Origin: Annona cherimola
Taxonomy: Eukaryota; Streptophyta; Magnoliopsida; Magnoliales; Annonaceae
Length of the DNA stretch: 64,000 nt
Direction: 5' to 3'
NCBI GenBank assembly: GCA_030490835.1
Contig: CM059971.1
Coordinates: forward strand, 74,294,224 to 74,358,223
The notes below the pieces were generated by a model. It was not told the origin of the DNA and searched no databases. It worked only from the letters and a program-made list of their open reading frames with translations. Both the position numbers and the translations under genes were made by a program. Below, piece after piece: positions 10,246 through 20,746 of this stretch; position 1 is the first letter of the stretch; every line of letters begins with the position of its first letter.

Positions 10246-10615
10246 GGAACCGATCCTGTGCAGTCGGACTGCACTGTAATTACGGTGCAGTCCGCTGTAA
10301 AATAGACCCCACACATATTAGATTGTAATGAAACTTTATACACTCATTTATCCATATATAAATCATACTTTAGACGGTTTAGATGTTGAAAAAACTACTT
10401 TAAACTTGATATTTACATTAAACTATTTTATTACGTTGATTTTGCACCATTTTAAGATGGAGACTACACACATGTTGGATTTAGATGAAAATTGGTATGG
10501 TAATAAAGTGAACAATTCTAAATACAATAGGTGGGGTGGATTTATGGGAAATGATCAGGTGGGGCCCACAGTGCATGGACTGCACGGTGCAGTCGCATGC
10601 ACTGGATCATTTCCC
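10246..10615. mobile_element. TAM MITE copy 1 (in TA microsatellite)
   Basis: The 370-bp element has imperfect inverted ends, GGAACCGATCCTGTGCAGTC and, inverted, GGGAAATGATCCAGTGCATG. Each end carries a local GTGCAGTC/GACTGCAC hairpin. It is flanked on both sides by (TA)n (10224-10245 and 10616-10629). It is more diverged than the copies near 24 kb. No coding capacity. Confidence 0.8.
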
Positions 10616-10629
10616 ATATATATATATAT

Positions 10630-10983
10630 GAGAGTTGTTCCGGTGCAGTGACGCTGCACCGGAATAGCGGTACAGTGGGCCCAAAATGGGCCCCACATGA
10701 TCATGAAATCATAATCTACTCCACCTATTGTATTAAGAATAATGTATTCTATTACCACACCAATTTTCATCCCAATCAGATATGTATACGGGTCTCATCT
10801 GAAAATTGTACAAATCCAACATAATAAAATAGTTTGATGTAAATAACAACTTTAAAGTATCTGATTGGGATGAAAATTGGTATGGTAATAGAATACATTA
10901 TTCTAAATACAATGGGTGGAGTAGATCATGATTTCATGATCATGTGGGACCCATTTTGGGCCCACTGCACCGGAACAGAATCC
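10630..10983. mobile_element. TAM MITE copy 2
   Basis: The element is 354 bp. The left end carries a GTTCCGGTGCAG hairpin. Both ends share CAGTGGGCCCAAAATGGG followed by TGATCATGAAATCAT and then ATTGGTATGGTAATAGAA in the arms, making a long inverted repeat. The right end lacks the terminal hairpin repeat. It shares the (TA)n spacer 10616-10629 with copy 1 and is followed by (TA)n at 10984-11010. Confidence 0.85.
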
Positions 10984-11346
10984 TATATATATATATATAT
11001 ATATATATATCTTCATGTGTAAATTATGAAAATTTTTTAGATCCATTTATACATGTATTAGAATATAATAATACTTTATAGAATCATTTATATACATAAG
11101 AATGATATTTTATATGGTTTAGATGTTGAAAAATCACTTTTAAATTGATATTTTAACATTAAATTATTTTTTCACGTTGATTTTTTATATTCATAGATGA
11201 GACTCATATAGAGTGAAACTAAATAAATAAAAGGAGTTTTTAAAATACTATAAATGATGCTAAACACAATATATAAAATAAATTTTATATCAACCATATG
11301 ATGAGTTACGTAAGATGGAGGTTTCACATAAGCAGGACCTAATTAG

Positions 11347-11791
11347 CTACATGTAATGAAATTGGTTTTGTTTAATTTACTTGGGTTTGTTTGGAGGAAT
11401 TGGAGCGGGTAAGTTACGTTGGAAATGACATGGATGCAAAATGTGACTGGAACGAGAGAGATTGATGGCAGAGATGGAGTCCGGTCGTGGCTTGTGGGGG
11501 TCTAGCCACTTGATCGTTGAGGGGACGGATGGTGTGGGGAGCGATGACACGTACTGCGTGGAGGCAGCTGCTGAGTCGCTGAGACTGGCGAGTGGCAACT
11601 GGCAACTGCTATTCTGCTTCAGTACTTCTCACTGCACTGTACTGCACTGCACCGCAGTGCGCTGTGCTTCACGAGATGTGGGCAATTGCCGAGGCTGATC
11701 GGGAGCCGCGCAACGGGCACTTCACGCGACCGCGCTGCGTGGACGTTGTGGGAACCGTTAACCCATTCCGCCATTCCCCATCCAAATTCTA
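11347..11791. other. GC-rich unique segment, no gene recognised
   Basis: The segment 11400-11790 is clearly richer in GC than its surroundings and contains a short run of degenerate CACTG/GCACTG units (11631-11665). Short frames exist on both strands but none has a recognisable domain. It could be low-copy intergenic or former regulatory DNA. Confidence 0.5.
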
Positions 11792-12063
11792 GGGGATGTT
11801 TGGGAATATTAAAGTGGTGGGAAATATGGTATTTGGTGGGAATGAAAAATGGAATATTTTGAAAATTGTGTGATTGATATGAAATAATAGGGGTAAAGTT
11901 GGAATAAATAGGTTTGTTGGAAGATAGTTGATAAGAAAAATGATTACAATATAGGGGTAAAAGTGTAAAAATATAATGATTAGTTATGAAATGATAGATA
12001 TCGAAATCCGTGTTACCATATTTTCCTTCCCTCGTTTCCCATCCAATGTTACCAAACGTCCCC
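11792..12063. mobile_element. GGGGATGTTTGG-family MITE
   Basis: Inverted ends are GGGGATGTTTGGGAATATT (11792) and, on the right, AATGTTACCAAACGTCCCC (12063). The body includes GGGGTAAAGTTGGAATAAA and TAGGGGTAAAAGTG. Two more copies occur at 17938-18211 and 60172-60452. Non-coding. Confidence 0.8.
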
Positions 12064-12234
12064 ATAAACTCTGCGCCAATCAAACCATAACTTCCTTTCT
12101 AAAAACTTAAATTAATAAAAATTCTAATCACACTCTAAAAGAGTATTACAACATGCGAGCTTATATCCTTATATAATAAAGCACACACATATATCTACAA
12201 ATGGTATTATGAATGTGTGTGCTTAGAAGATAAT

Positions 12235-12754
12235 GGATGGTTTTGGCTGTGAGGCTGTGATACGGGACTCTAGGGGGCTTTTTATTGCTGCACGGGGTTG
12301 GAGGCGTCATGGATCGAGAGAGCCGCTATTCACTGAAGCGACCGCCTTTTTGCTGGGGATCAAATGGGCCGTTCAACTAAAAATCAGATTTGCGCTGTTT
12401 GAGACTGACTCTCTTCTGCTTTGTGCTTATCTGTCCAATGAGGAACCTCTCTCCTCCCCTGCGGGTATTATCATTGATGATATTAGATCTCTTCTCAAAG
12501 GAAATGAGTCCTTTTCTGTCCATCATGTTTTACGGCAGGGAAATACGGTTGCGCACTCCCTTGCTGGCCTAATTGCGGTGTCTTCCACAAACCTTTTGTC
12601 TTGGTGGGGTACTCCTCCCAATGCTGTTGTTGGGAATATTTGTACAGACAATTTTTTGGCAATGAATTACATGAATCTCTCTATCCCTACTCCCTCTCGA
12701 ATTGAAAGAGGGTAGGTATAGAATAGACCCGTTATCAAAAAAAAAAAAAAAAAA
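12235..12754 (+). pseudogene. 5'-truncated L1 LINE with RNase H domain
   Basis: A 160-codon open frame (12233-12715) encodes the C-terminal RNase H-like domain of an L1 ORF2, with motifs AVIRDSRG, TEATAFLLGIKWA, ETDSLLL, HHVLRQGNTVAHSLA and TDNFLAMNY. These are related to, but clearly diverged from, the LINE at 1659-8158. It ends in a poly-A run (12737-12756) and is flanked by the 8-bp repeat AAGATAAT (12227-12234 and 12755-12762), so it is a separate dead-on-arrival insertion that lost endonuclease and reverse transcriptase. The first catalytic Asp is missing. The apparent ATG is only the truncation point, so I do not treat it as a gene. Confidence 0.9.
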
Positions 12755-12762
12755 AAGATAAT

Positions 12763-13570
12763 AAAAAATAGAAGACCAGAATCGAATGAATACGATAAGA
12801 GTAGATTGATAATATAAAAAAAATATGATAGTAGCATGAAAAGATATGAAAAAATAATTTGAAAGATGTAAGAAATTATTAGAATACAATGATAAAAATG
12901 TAAAAATAAGGTAATTAAATGTTCAATGTTACGTTTATGCTCTCTATTTTATATTCTTCTCTAAACAAATATACCCTACATGTCAATTTGAGTATTTCTT
13001 GAAATTGAAGCCACATTCTTGGAATATCAATGGTTATGAAGTGCCAAGGGTAACCGGGCTGGTACTCGTCGATGTGTGCCTGGTTTTGATTCTAGCAGCT
13101 GCATGTTTCAAAAAAAATAAAAAATAAAAAGTAGCATCAGGTGTTGGCGCGAATAAGAGATAAGTTGATGGAATTAGTTTCTCTGTATACGTAGGAGTGT
13201 CCACTATTTAGATAAATTTAGAAATATTGTTAACTGTGTGTCTACGTACTGTAAGAAATTTATTAGAATGACTTAAACTTAATTGAAAAATATTTGTTAA
13301 GATGATTGTAAATACCTATAAAAATAATTATGAAGTAAACAAAATTACAAAATTACAAAAAATGAGGAAATGAGTAAAAATGCAAACACCACTAACACGT
13401 GTTCCAAAGAGGATTTAAAACCCTCCCTTTTTCCCTTTCAACTGCTTTCTCAATAATACCCTTCTCATTATGTATATAATCTCTCATCTCCGATTGCCTG
13501 ACAATTCTAAATTTCCCATACAGTCTTTTGTTGCAAGTTTTGCATAAAATAAAAAAGAAAATGCTTTTAT
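12763..13570. other. Intergenic, no gene seen
   Basis: AT-rich DNA. The segment 12763-12970 resembles a decayed MITE, with text like ATGAAAAAATAATTTGAAA and an end like CTAAACAAATATACCC. No supported gene. Confidence 0.5.
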
Positions 13571-13575
13571 AGTGC

Positions 13576-15317
13576 TGTAACGCCCCATTCCTAAAAATAC
13601 TCAATAACTAGTCAATGTGTACTACACAACTTAAGAAAAATTTGGCAGCATCTCCCCATAATATACAAGGGGTAATATGGAATGCATGACCTGATATTCA
13701 TAAACATTTCAATTTGTAACATTCAATCCTATATTTATATACTTGCATCTTCATATAATAAGAATATTCATATAGAAGGAAAATCATTGAATGTTACCCT
13801 TACACATCAAGCAAACCTAATGATTATGCATATGTGCATCCACAGAGATTATAATCCAATCCGAAATACCAAATACAATATGTTTGTCAAAGTGAATCCG
13901 TCTCAATAATCGTCTACATATACCAATATCAAAATAGCACAAATTTTAAAAGAACTGAAATTAAAGATATTATGCTATGGTCTCCCAGATTTGATCTTCA
14001 ATTTGTCCCATCTTGAAGTTCCCCACCTGGCCTGTGATCTAAAGGCAAAATAACAAATGATATGAGTTTAAATAGACTCAGCAAGTAGATAATGGTTAGC
14101 ACAAAGTGGAAATAAGTAAATTCTGGATGCACATGTTGTGTTCATGATAAGACATATGGGTCCAAACACCCACTCCAAAGATCATATGCATAAAACCACA
14201 TATAAATAGAAGAACACGAACAATCCTCTACTCATGTTTATCAAGGGTCATGAACAACCCTCTCCTCATGTCAATCAGCGGTCATGAACAATCCTTTACA
14301 ACCAATCATTTTAAACAACACATTATACATAACAGACAAGGATAAATGCCACAAACCACACATACAACATCAGCAAGGTTTACTTTAAATTTAACACACA
14401 AAATTGTTATACAAGCATTTTACCAAACACGTGATAGGCACAAAATAAGGGAACCCTCAATTCATACTCTCGTTTGAGCCGAATTAATTAACGTCACATT
14501 TAACAATATAGAAACTGCTAACGAATCCTTTATTTCATAGAAATCGCACATTCATAGCAAATTTCCCATGAACGCTGCTTACCCTAATTGTTATGAACCT
14601 TACCCCCCATACTACGAAATTATTAGAAGCTACACACTCCCACAAGTCCCACATCACGTTTAACATGAAATTTCATCACTAAATCAAGAAGGGGCGACAT
14701 CTACTTACCTGAATCGTGATTTCTTCCAAAAACAGTGACCCTAACTTGGATAGCAGAGATTCGGAGCTTCCTCGATTGGAATCGATGATCTTCAAAGCAA
14801 TCGGTAGAGCTTTCTTGAAGGGATCTATGACTAGATCGAACTGAATGGTAGGGAAAGAAGAGAAGAAGCAGAGAACGGGAAGAGAAGAAGAGGGAAAGAT
14901 AGCCGGGTGCGGGATGAAAATGAACCCTAGCGCGCGGGCTCCCCTTATTACTGAACTCCCATCGAGTCGGGTCGGGTTGGGTCTAATCACAATTAGTAAT
15001 TTACTCTCCCACTCCTACGACTTAATAATTAAAAATTTCTCCGAGGGCGCTGCCCCCTTGACCCCCACGACCTGACCTACGAGGGGAACAATAGTCGTAA
15101 TGCTCAACAATGGAACACTAATCATACACCTTTAAATTTATACTCAATGTGCTAAGATCATAATACATGCACATATGCACTATACGTCCCCTAGATGTCG
15201 TGTCCATATATGTTATGTATCCATTAACATCATAAATTCCTACTAGCATGTTCATAAGTTACCTTATAAATAGAGAAGGATTATAATGAAAATAAAATAA
15301 AATACTTGGTCCTCACA
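13576..15317 (-). mobile_element. Solo LTR of a Ty3/gypsy-like retrotransposon (copy A)
   Basis: In minus orientation the 1742-bp segment starts TGTGAGGACC (15317) and ends GGGGCGTTACA (13576). It is flanked by the perfect 5-bp TSD AGTGC at 13571-13575 and 15318-15322. There is no primer-binding site, coding region or second LTR, so it is a solo LTR left by recombination. The 3' part has the GGGGAGATGCTGCC motif also present in copy B. A GC-rich promoter-proximal block with GGGTTCATTTTC-like text lies at 14880-15075. The open frames inside are spurious. The gypsy assignment is inferred from the termini and general look. Confidence 0.85.
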
Positions 15318-15488
15318 AGTGCCCATACCATGAATGTTTTCAGTGTTGCTATCTCATTTAAGGCACTTTAGTGATTAAATCAAAATCCAATAAGCAACAC
15401 TTATTGCATTTAAACTTTTCCATTTTGGTGGGCTATGCTCCACATGGAGGTTGCACATGATGTGGGGACCACGCTTGAGAAAGTTTGT

Positions 15489-15950
15489 GTTAGGAAATAA
15501 TCTTACAAAATAATATAGTGTGGAAAAAAATAAGAGGAAAAGAAGTAAAGTAGACACAATTTTATGTCGAAAAAACTGCGAGTGAAGGAGGGAAAAATCA
15601 GCTATTAGAAAAATATTATAAGAAATGGAGAACTCTCAAAAGAAAAATTTTTAAACTCAATACACTCCACAAGAAACTCTCAGAAAGACCAAACCTCACA
15701 AAATTAGTATATAAGAGAGCTTAGAAAAGCACGGTACACTCCTAGGAGCAAGTCCTTTATTTATAATTCAAAATAGGAGCTCAAATACATGGAAGGGAAA
15801 ACTTTCATGACTTGAACACAGTGCGTTATGAGATGGTGCGACTCAAATCAAAACATAAGAGGAATTGTGTACATAACCTGGAGCAAAAAAGGATTCTACA
15901 TGCATTGGATGACTTGGGATACATGTAATCCAAGTCACCACTAATAAACC
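15489..15950 (-). mobile_element. Probable copia LTR of a decayed element
   Basis: Directly downstream of a copia RNase H remnant (minus strand) comes a purine-rich tract, AAGTCAAGATGGAGG (15953-15967), typical of the copia polypurine tract. About 460 bp of LTR-like sequence follows, with a TATA-like ATTATAAATAAAGG (about 15755-15768) and an end reading CCTAACA (15489). The start is blurred and no TSD was identified. Confidence 0.6.
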
Positions 15951-16020
15951 TCCATCTTGACTTGGATTCAGTTAACTTCAAAACAAAATGGATTCTCCAC
16001 CTTCACCACAAAACTATTGC

Positions 16021-16375
16021 TTACGAACTTGAAGCTCTAACCAAGCTCAAATAATACTTAAACTTAGTAACAGGAAGTGACCTCATTAACATAACAGTTG
16101 GGTTGTCTGCCATAGCAATTTTCTTGACTTGAATATAACTACATCCAGCAACATCATGAATAAAGTAATATTTGACAGCAATGTACTTTGTTCTTTCATG
16201 ATACATCTGATCTTTATCAAGATGCATAGTGCTCTGACTATCACAATAGACAATAATTATTTTTCTGACCTAGATTGAGTTAACTCAGTAAGCCTTTTAA
16301 CCATAAAGCTTCTTTGAGGCCTTCAATCATTGTCGTAAGCTTTGCTTCTATAGTAGACAAAGCAACCATATGCTA
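16021..16375 (-). pseudogene. Ty1/copia pol remnant: RNase H C-terminus
   Basis: Minus-strand translation gives copia RNase H signatures. One frame has VALSTIEAKL followed by EGLKEALWLKGLL, then a stop. After a frameshift comes VYCDSQSTMHL, HERTKYIAVKYYFIHDV, ADNPTVMLMRSLPVTKF and a normal terminal stop (16021-16227 open). These match the end of copia polyproteins, where RNase H removes the RNA strand during reverse transcription. The upstream integrase and reverse transcriptase are absent. Frame breaks and the missing 5' part make it non-functional. Confidence 0.88.
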
Positions 16376-16479
16376 CACATAAGCCAAAAGTGATATTCAA
16401 TGTAATGGGCATATTCAACTTCGTCTCCAATTAATGTAAGAAACGAATTGTTGCATTAAAAATGAATAGAGAAAATGCA

Positions 16480-17390
16480 AGCATGGATTGAAAAAAAAAT
16501 CGGTTATTTTCTTAGGCTTGCTGCAATCTATCCATTATTTTATATTGGAGTATTTGCTTGGATTAGGTCTTGTAATTCTTTCTATCACAAAAGTGGTTTT
16601 CTACATAAAAATTATATTGTATTTTTGTGTGGATTCGATGCTTGATTGATTATAATATTTATTGCTTGAAAGTTGAATATCCTATTTAATCTATGCAAAA
16701 AATGATGTCTAAAATCTCAATAAGTAACATTAGAGTCTTAGTTGTTATTGTATAATTTTTCTCACTTGGATTAAATGGAAGAAACTTCATTTATAATGTT
16801 CAAACTCATGTCATCAAATTATTCTATATGGAAAAGGTGAATGAAAAATATTTTAAATTATAAAGAGATTTTTCATCCCACTAAAGCGAAAGGAGTGAAA
16901 CTAGCAAATAAAACTTAGGATTCATGAGACGTGTTAAATAGAAAAGTAATTGGGCATATTGGGCAATGAGTTGATTAAATTGTCTTCTATCACGTGGCTA
17001 AGGAAACTGATGTCTACAAATTATGGGAAAAAATAAAGAATTTTTAATCTTTTGAATTAAAAGACTTGTGAATATAAAGTACAAAGAAGTGTAGAATGTA
17101 GTGGAGTATTTGAATAATTTTTAGAAAATGATTTATCTAGCATGAAAATTATATTTGTAAACATAGTGCAAGCATTATTCTCAATGAGTTCTTTGCCACA
17201 TAGTTGGGAAACCTTGCTTATTTCACTTTATAATGTGAATATAGTGTAGACATTATTCTTAATGAGTTCTTTGCCATATAGTTGAGAAACTTTGGTTATT
17301 TCACTTAATAATTCTACTCCTATTAGTATTATGACAATAAATAGAGTGAAAGACAACATGTTTAATGAAAGAAAGACAGAAAAAGCAAGG
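16480..17390 (+). pseudogene. Ty1/copia 5' remnant: LTR end, primer site, gag
   Basis: In the opposite orientation to the neighbouring copia fragment, an AT-rich LTR-like stretch is followed by AACATTAGAGTC (about 16728-16739), a decayed copia primer-binding site. Broken gag frames come next. Readable pieces are HVAKETDVYKLWEKI, SSLPHSWETLLISL and SSLPYS followed by ETLVISLNNSTP, then VKDNMFNERK. The 'SSLP..W/*ETL' block is tandemly duplicated (about 83 bp, 17166-17320). Stops and frameshifts are frequent. Pol is missing. It is a different element from the minus-strand fragment because the LTR texts do not match. Confidence 0.75.
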
Positions 17391-17642
17391 TACATCCTCC
17401 CACTAGTCTAAGCGTTCTTCACCACTTAGCATTTCACGCAATATCTCCATCTATACATTAAGTTCCTTTTTACCCTAGTTCTCATCCTATCTATCTCTAA
17501 TTATACTTCATGATCTTGTCCTCGATCATTTTGGTTAAGCTTTCCCCATGTAATGCTTACCCTTATCTATGTTCTTCTTTAATGCAATCTTCTATGCTAA
17601 TTTACAAACAATTCATATATATCAATCCATGTATAATTATAG

Positions 17643-17860
17643 GGGATGTTTGGTAAAAAAAAATTCACAACTTTCTACGCACTTTTTTAAGAAACTATCT
17701 TATGCTACATTCACTTCTTCGTATCTTTCTATGCAATCGCTTTATTAATTTTAAATTTATTAATAATTTTCTAATCATTACCACTATCTTATCACATTAT
17801 TGTCCTATCTATTTCTAAAACTTTTTTCATCAACTTTTTTCTGCATTCTAAACACAGCCT
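17643..17860. mobile_element. GTTTGG-family MITE, decayed
   Basis: Starts GGGGATGTTTGGTAAAA and ends TTCTAAACACAGCC, with family core text (CTATCTTATCACATTATTG). Shorter and more diverged than other copies. Confidence 0.6.
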
Positions 17861-17937
17861 TATTTGACTCAGTAAGAAAACATTTTGAGATTTCTTATAT
17901 CTCAAGCTAGTGTTCACAGGCCCTTTATTTTAACTAA

Positions 17938-18211
17938 GGGAACGTTTAAAAATTTGAAATTTGTAGGAATTGTGGGATGGGATAGGAGTAGAAAGTGAAA
18001 TATTTTAAAAATTTTGTAATTGATATGAAATGGGAGGGGTAAAGTTGGAATAAACAGGTTTATTGAAGAGTGTTGATAAGAAAAATAAATGAAATATAGG
18101 GGTAAAAGTGAAAAAAATATGATGATTGATTGATTAATGATTGGCCTCGAAATCCATGCTCCCATAGATTCCCACCCCATGATTCCCACTAATATTACCA
18201 AAGATGTCTTA
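17938..18211. mobile_element. GGGGATGTTTGG-family MITE, copy 2
   Basis: Shares GGGGTAAAGTTGGAATAAA and TAGGGGTAAAAGTG with the copy at 11792. Ends are GGGAACGTTTAAAAATTTG and, on the right, AATATTACCAAAGATGTC. Non-coding. Confidence 0.75.
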
Positions 18212-19065
18212 AATCCATGATATCTTTTTTATAAAAATTTTACTCAATACTCATTATCTTTTTCATGTTATCCTTTCCTTTCCATGTATTTTTTTCCTAT
18301 ACCTTTTATTATGACTTTGCAACTTGTAGCCCTTGACACGATGCTTCATAGGGTTACATGTATGAATTAAACTTGAGTTTACTAAGGAAAATTGGAGTAA
18401 AAGAATAATAGTGTGATATTCAGCTATTGGTGCATACATACATTATTCTTATGTACACTATTTTATTCATAACACAAAATATAACATCGTCGTAGTTTTT
18501 GTTCTATTTTAATATTTAGAAATACTAGGAGATGTTCACTTTACCAACAACATTCCCATATTCATATCCACCAAACTGACATTCCCTTAAAATGTAGCTA
18601 ATCCTTACCCTTGGTGGTCAACCCTCATAACTGATGATTAACCCTTACTATGCATAGGTCATCACCAATCATATTTTACATCTTGATATGAATTATGTCC
18701 TATTGATCACTTCACCTAGCCTCGCAATAAGGAGTAAGCTTATACCCTAACACAGATGAAACCATTGTTGATACTAAATATGATTCATATAACATCCATT
18801 TCCACGAGCTCCCAAGTGCATTCAAATTTACATCATAACTAACAAAATGCATAGATCATATAAAAAAATATAGTTATATCTCTATTTTCCATAGACGTGT
18901 TTCCTAAAAAATTAATAAAAATCCTAGAGGACATTCTAATCATTAACCACTCTAGGATTTAGCTCACTTTTAACCACTTCTCAAGCCCTAACTATCTATT
19001 AGGCTAACCTTCAAGAGAACTTAATAAGGAGGCAATAATAGTGAACAAATGAATTTAGTTATATA
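18212..19065. other. Intergenic, no gene seen
   Basis: AT-rich; perhaps old retrotransposon debris. No readable protein signature was found. Confidence 0.5.
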
Positions 19066-19074
19066 TTAGTAAAA

Positions 19075-19598
19075 AAGCTTCACTTCTATGTAAACAGATT
19101 ATATAAAAATGGTCCTGTAACCCCCTTAATTTTTAAATTATCAATGACTGATTTAAAACTAATTTGTCTATTGTATTTAACATCACTTTTTTATCTTGAA
19201 GACCAAGTTTTATTCAAATTAAGCATGTACATGAGCCACATTTGCTTTAAAATAGCATATTTATATGCAAAATTATGAAAAATGCTTAGATCCATTCACG
19301 CATATATTGGAATATAATAATACTTTATACAATCATTTATCCACATAATAGTGACATTAGTTTAGATATTGAAAAGACTATTTTAAAATTGATATTTTAG
19401 CAATGAATCATTTTATTATGTTGATTTTACATATTTATAGATAGAACCCATATACAATGAAATTAAAAAAATAAAAGAATTTCCAAGATACTATAAATGA
19501 TGCTAAATATAATGGATGAAGTGAATTTTCTATCAACCATAACGATTTTAAAAATGGAGGGGGTTACATAGAAAAGGGGTTTCATAGAATTGGGATCC
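19075..19598. mobile_element. MULE-like non-autonomous element, intact copy
   Basis: A 524-bp copy flanked by the perfect 9-bp repeat TTAGTAAAA (19066-19074 and 19599-19607), the TSD length of Mutator-like elements. Terminal repeats are imperfect, with a TTCTATG block near each end. The interior matches the split copies at 10080-11337 and 52012-52537. No coding capacity. The TSD is AT-rich, so chance is not fully excluded. Confidence 0.72.
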
Positions 19599-19653
19599 TT
19601 AGTAAAATAATCTTTTTTGTGCTCATGTTGACACTACGCATCATATGCAATTG

Positions 19654-20026
19654 TGTAATGCCCCGCTGACTAGAAAACATGGAACGACATGCCAAAGAAA
19701 CTTTTGGGTTATGGGCTCCTTAAGTAATCACAATATCTCAATGATAAATGGCTAATTTTAAGTTACAATGGAATCACAATAATCTAGTAATTGCATCTCT
19801 ATCTATAACCACAAAATTACATCAATTGTTGCAACATTAATTTAAACTCTCTCTAAGAAAACTTTTATTAATCATAAAATCTTCTCCTTTCCTTTCAAAT
19901 ATGCATTCCAATTTCACCCTATTTTTCATCAATTAATTTATCGTTTAGATTTTTCACTTATCACTCTCAATTTAAAAGGGAAAAATTAACTATAAAATTG
20001 CAAATTGCCTCATGCCATGTTGATAC
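19654..20026 (-). other. Possible LTR terminus, truncated
   Basis: The text TGTAATGCCCCGCTGACTAG at 19654 reads, inverted, as an LTR 3' end (GGGGCATTACA). No matching TG start or TSD was found. The right side is cut by the hAT-like element at 20027 and the solo LTR at 20747. Confidence 0.3.
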
Positions 20027-20592
20027 TAGGGGTGTTAACCAATCAGGTTGGAGCTTAATCCTAATCTTAACTCATTTAAAATATCTTAATCTTAATCCGT
20101 TTATTAACCCATTTAAAAAACTTCAATCATAACCCATTTAATAAATGGATTGACGGGTTGTTAATAGGTTGTATAGCAGATATCTAAAGTCCTAAACTCT
20201 GATTAACGACGATCTCACACAGAGAGGCGAGAAGATGTTTACAACGTAGAGGAAATGGAAATAGTGCAATAACAGAAAAATAGAATTAGGGCAGCAGCGG
20301 GAAAAGAAAATTAAGTGACGGGAGAAATACTTAGCGAGAAAAAATAACCAAGGGGTTTATATTTATATACATAATTTTAATGAGTTAAATGAGTTAAATG
20401 GGTTGAATAGGTAAAATAAGTTATATGGGCTAAACGGGTTCACAGGTTATAAAATCTCAACCGTAATCCATTTATTTAATTAAATAATTGAATGGGTTGG
20501 CGATTTATATCTCATTTATTTAAAAATTCCAACCCAAACCCATTTACAAACGGGTTGGATGAGCGGGTTGACCATGGCCATTAACACCCCTA
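20027..20592. mobile_element. hAT-like non-autonomous element
   Basis: Perfect 13-bp terminal inverted repeats, TAGGGGTGTTAAC at 20027 and GGTTAACACC-type inverse (TTAACACCCCTA) at 20592. The flanking 8-mers GTTGATAC and GTTCATAT agree at 6 of 8 positions, consistent with the 8-bp hAT TSD. Multiple GGGTTG/CAACCC subterminal repeats are present on both sides. The 566-bp body is non-coding. It is a relative of the element at 838-8226. Confidence 0.82.
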
Positions 20593-20746
20593 GTTCATAT
20601 TAGCATTATATACATGTACATCAACCTATACTAAGTCTTGACACCGAAGAAAACTTCATCTCCAACTTAGACCATCTACCTTAATACCATAAACATACTT
20701 AATGTCATATACAAGCCTCAATCTCTAACGGGAACTCCATCTCCAA

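Larger units (their letters stand above)
10080..11337. mobile_element. MULE-like non-autonomous element split by two TAM MITEs
   Basis: The left part (10080-10225) and right part (11010-11337) align with the continuous copy at 19075-19598. Shared text includes CATGTAACC at the left end, a core with ATTAGAATATAATAATACTTT and a GTTTCACATAAGC-type right end. Imperfect terminal repeats are GGCCTGCGAGCCATGTAACC and, inverted, TCCTGCTTATGTGAAACC. The flanks TATAATTAG and CCTAATTAG agree at 7 of 9 positions, consistent with the 9-bp TSD of Mutator-like elements. The interruption falls where a (TA)n tract had formed and contains two TAM MITEs. Confidence 0.7.

Noticed and set aside
14679..14990. 103-codon minus-strand frame
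   Set aside because: Lies inside a solo LTR and has no domain.
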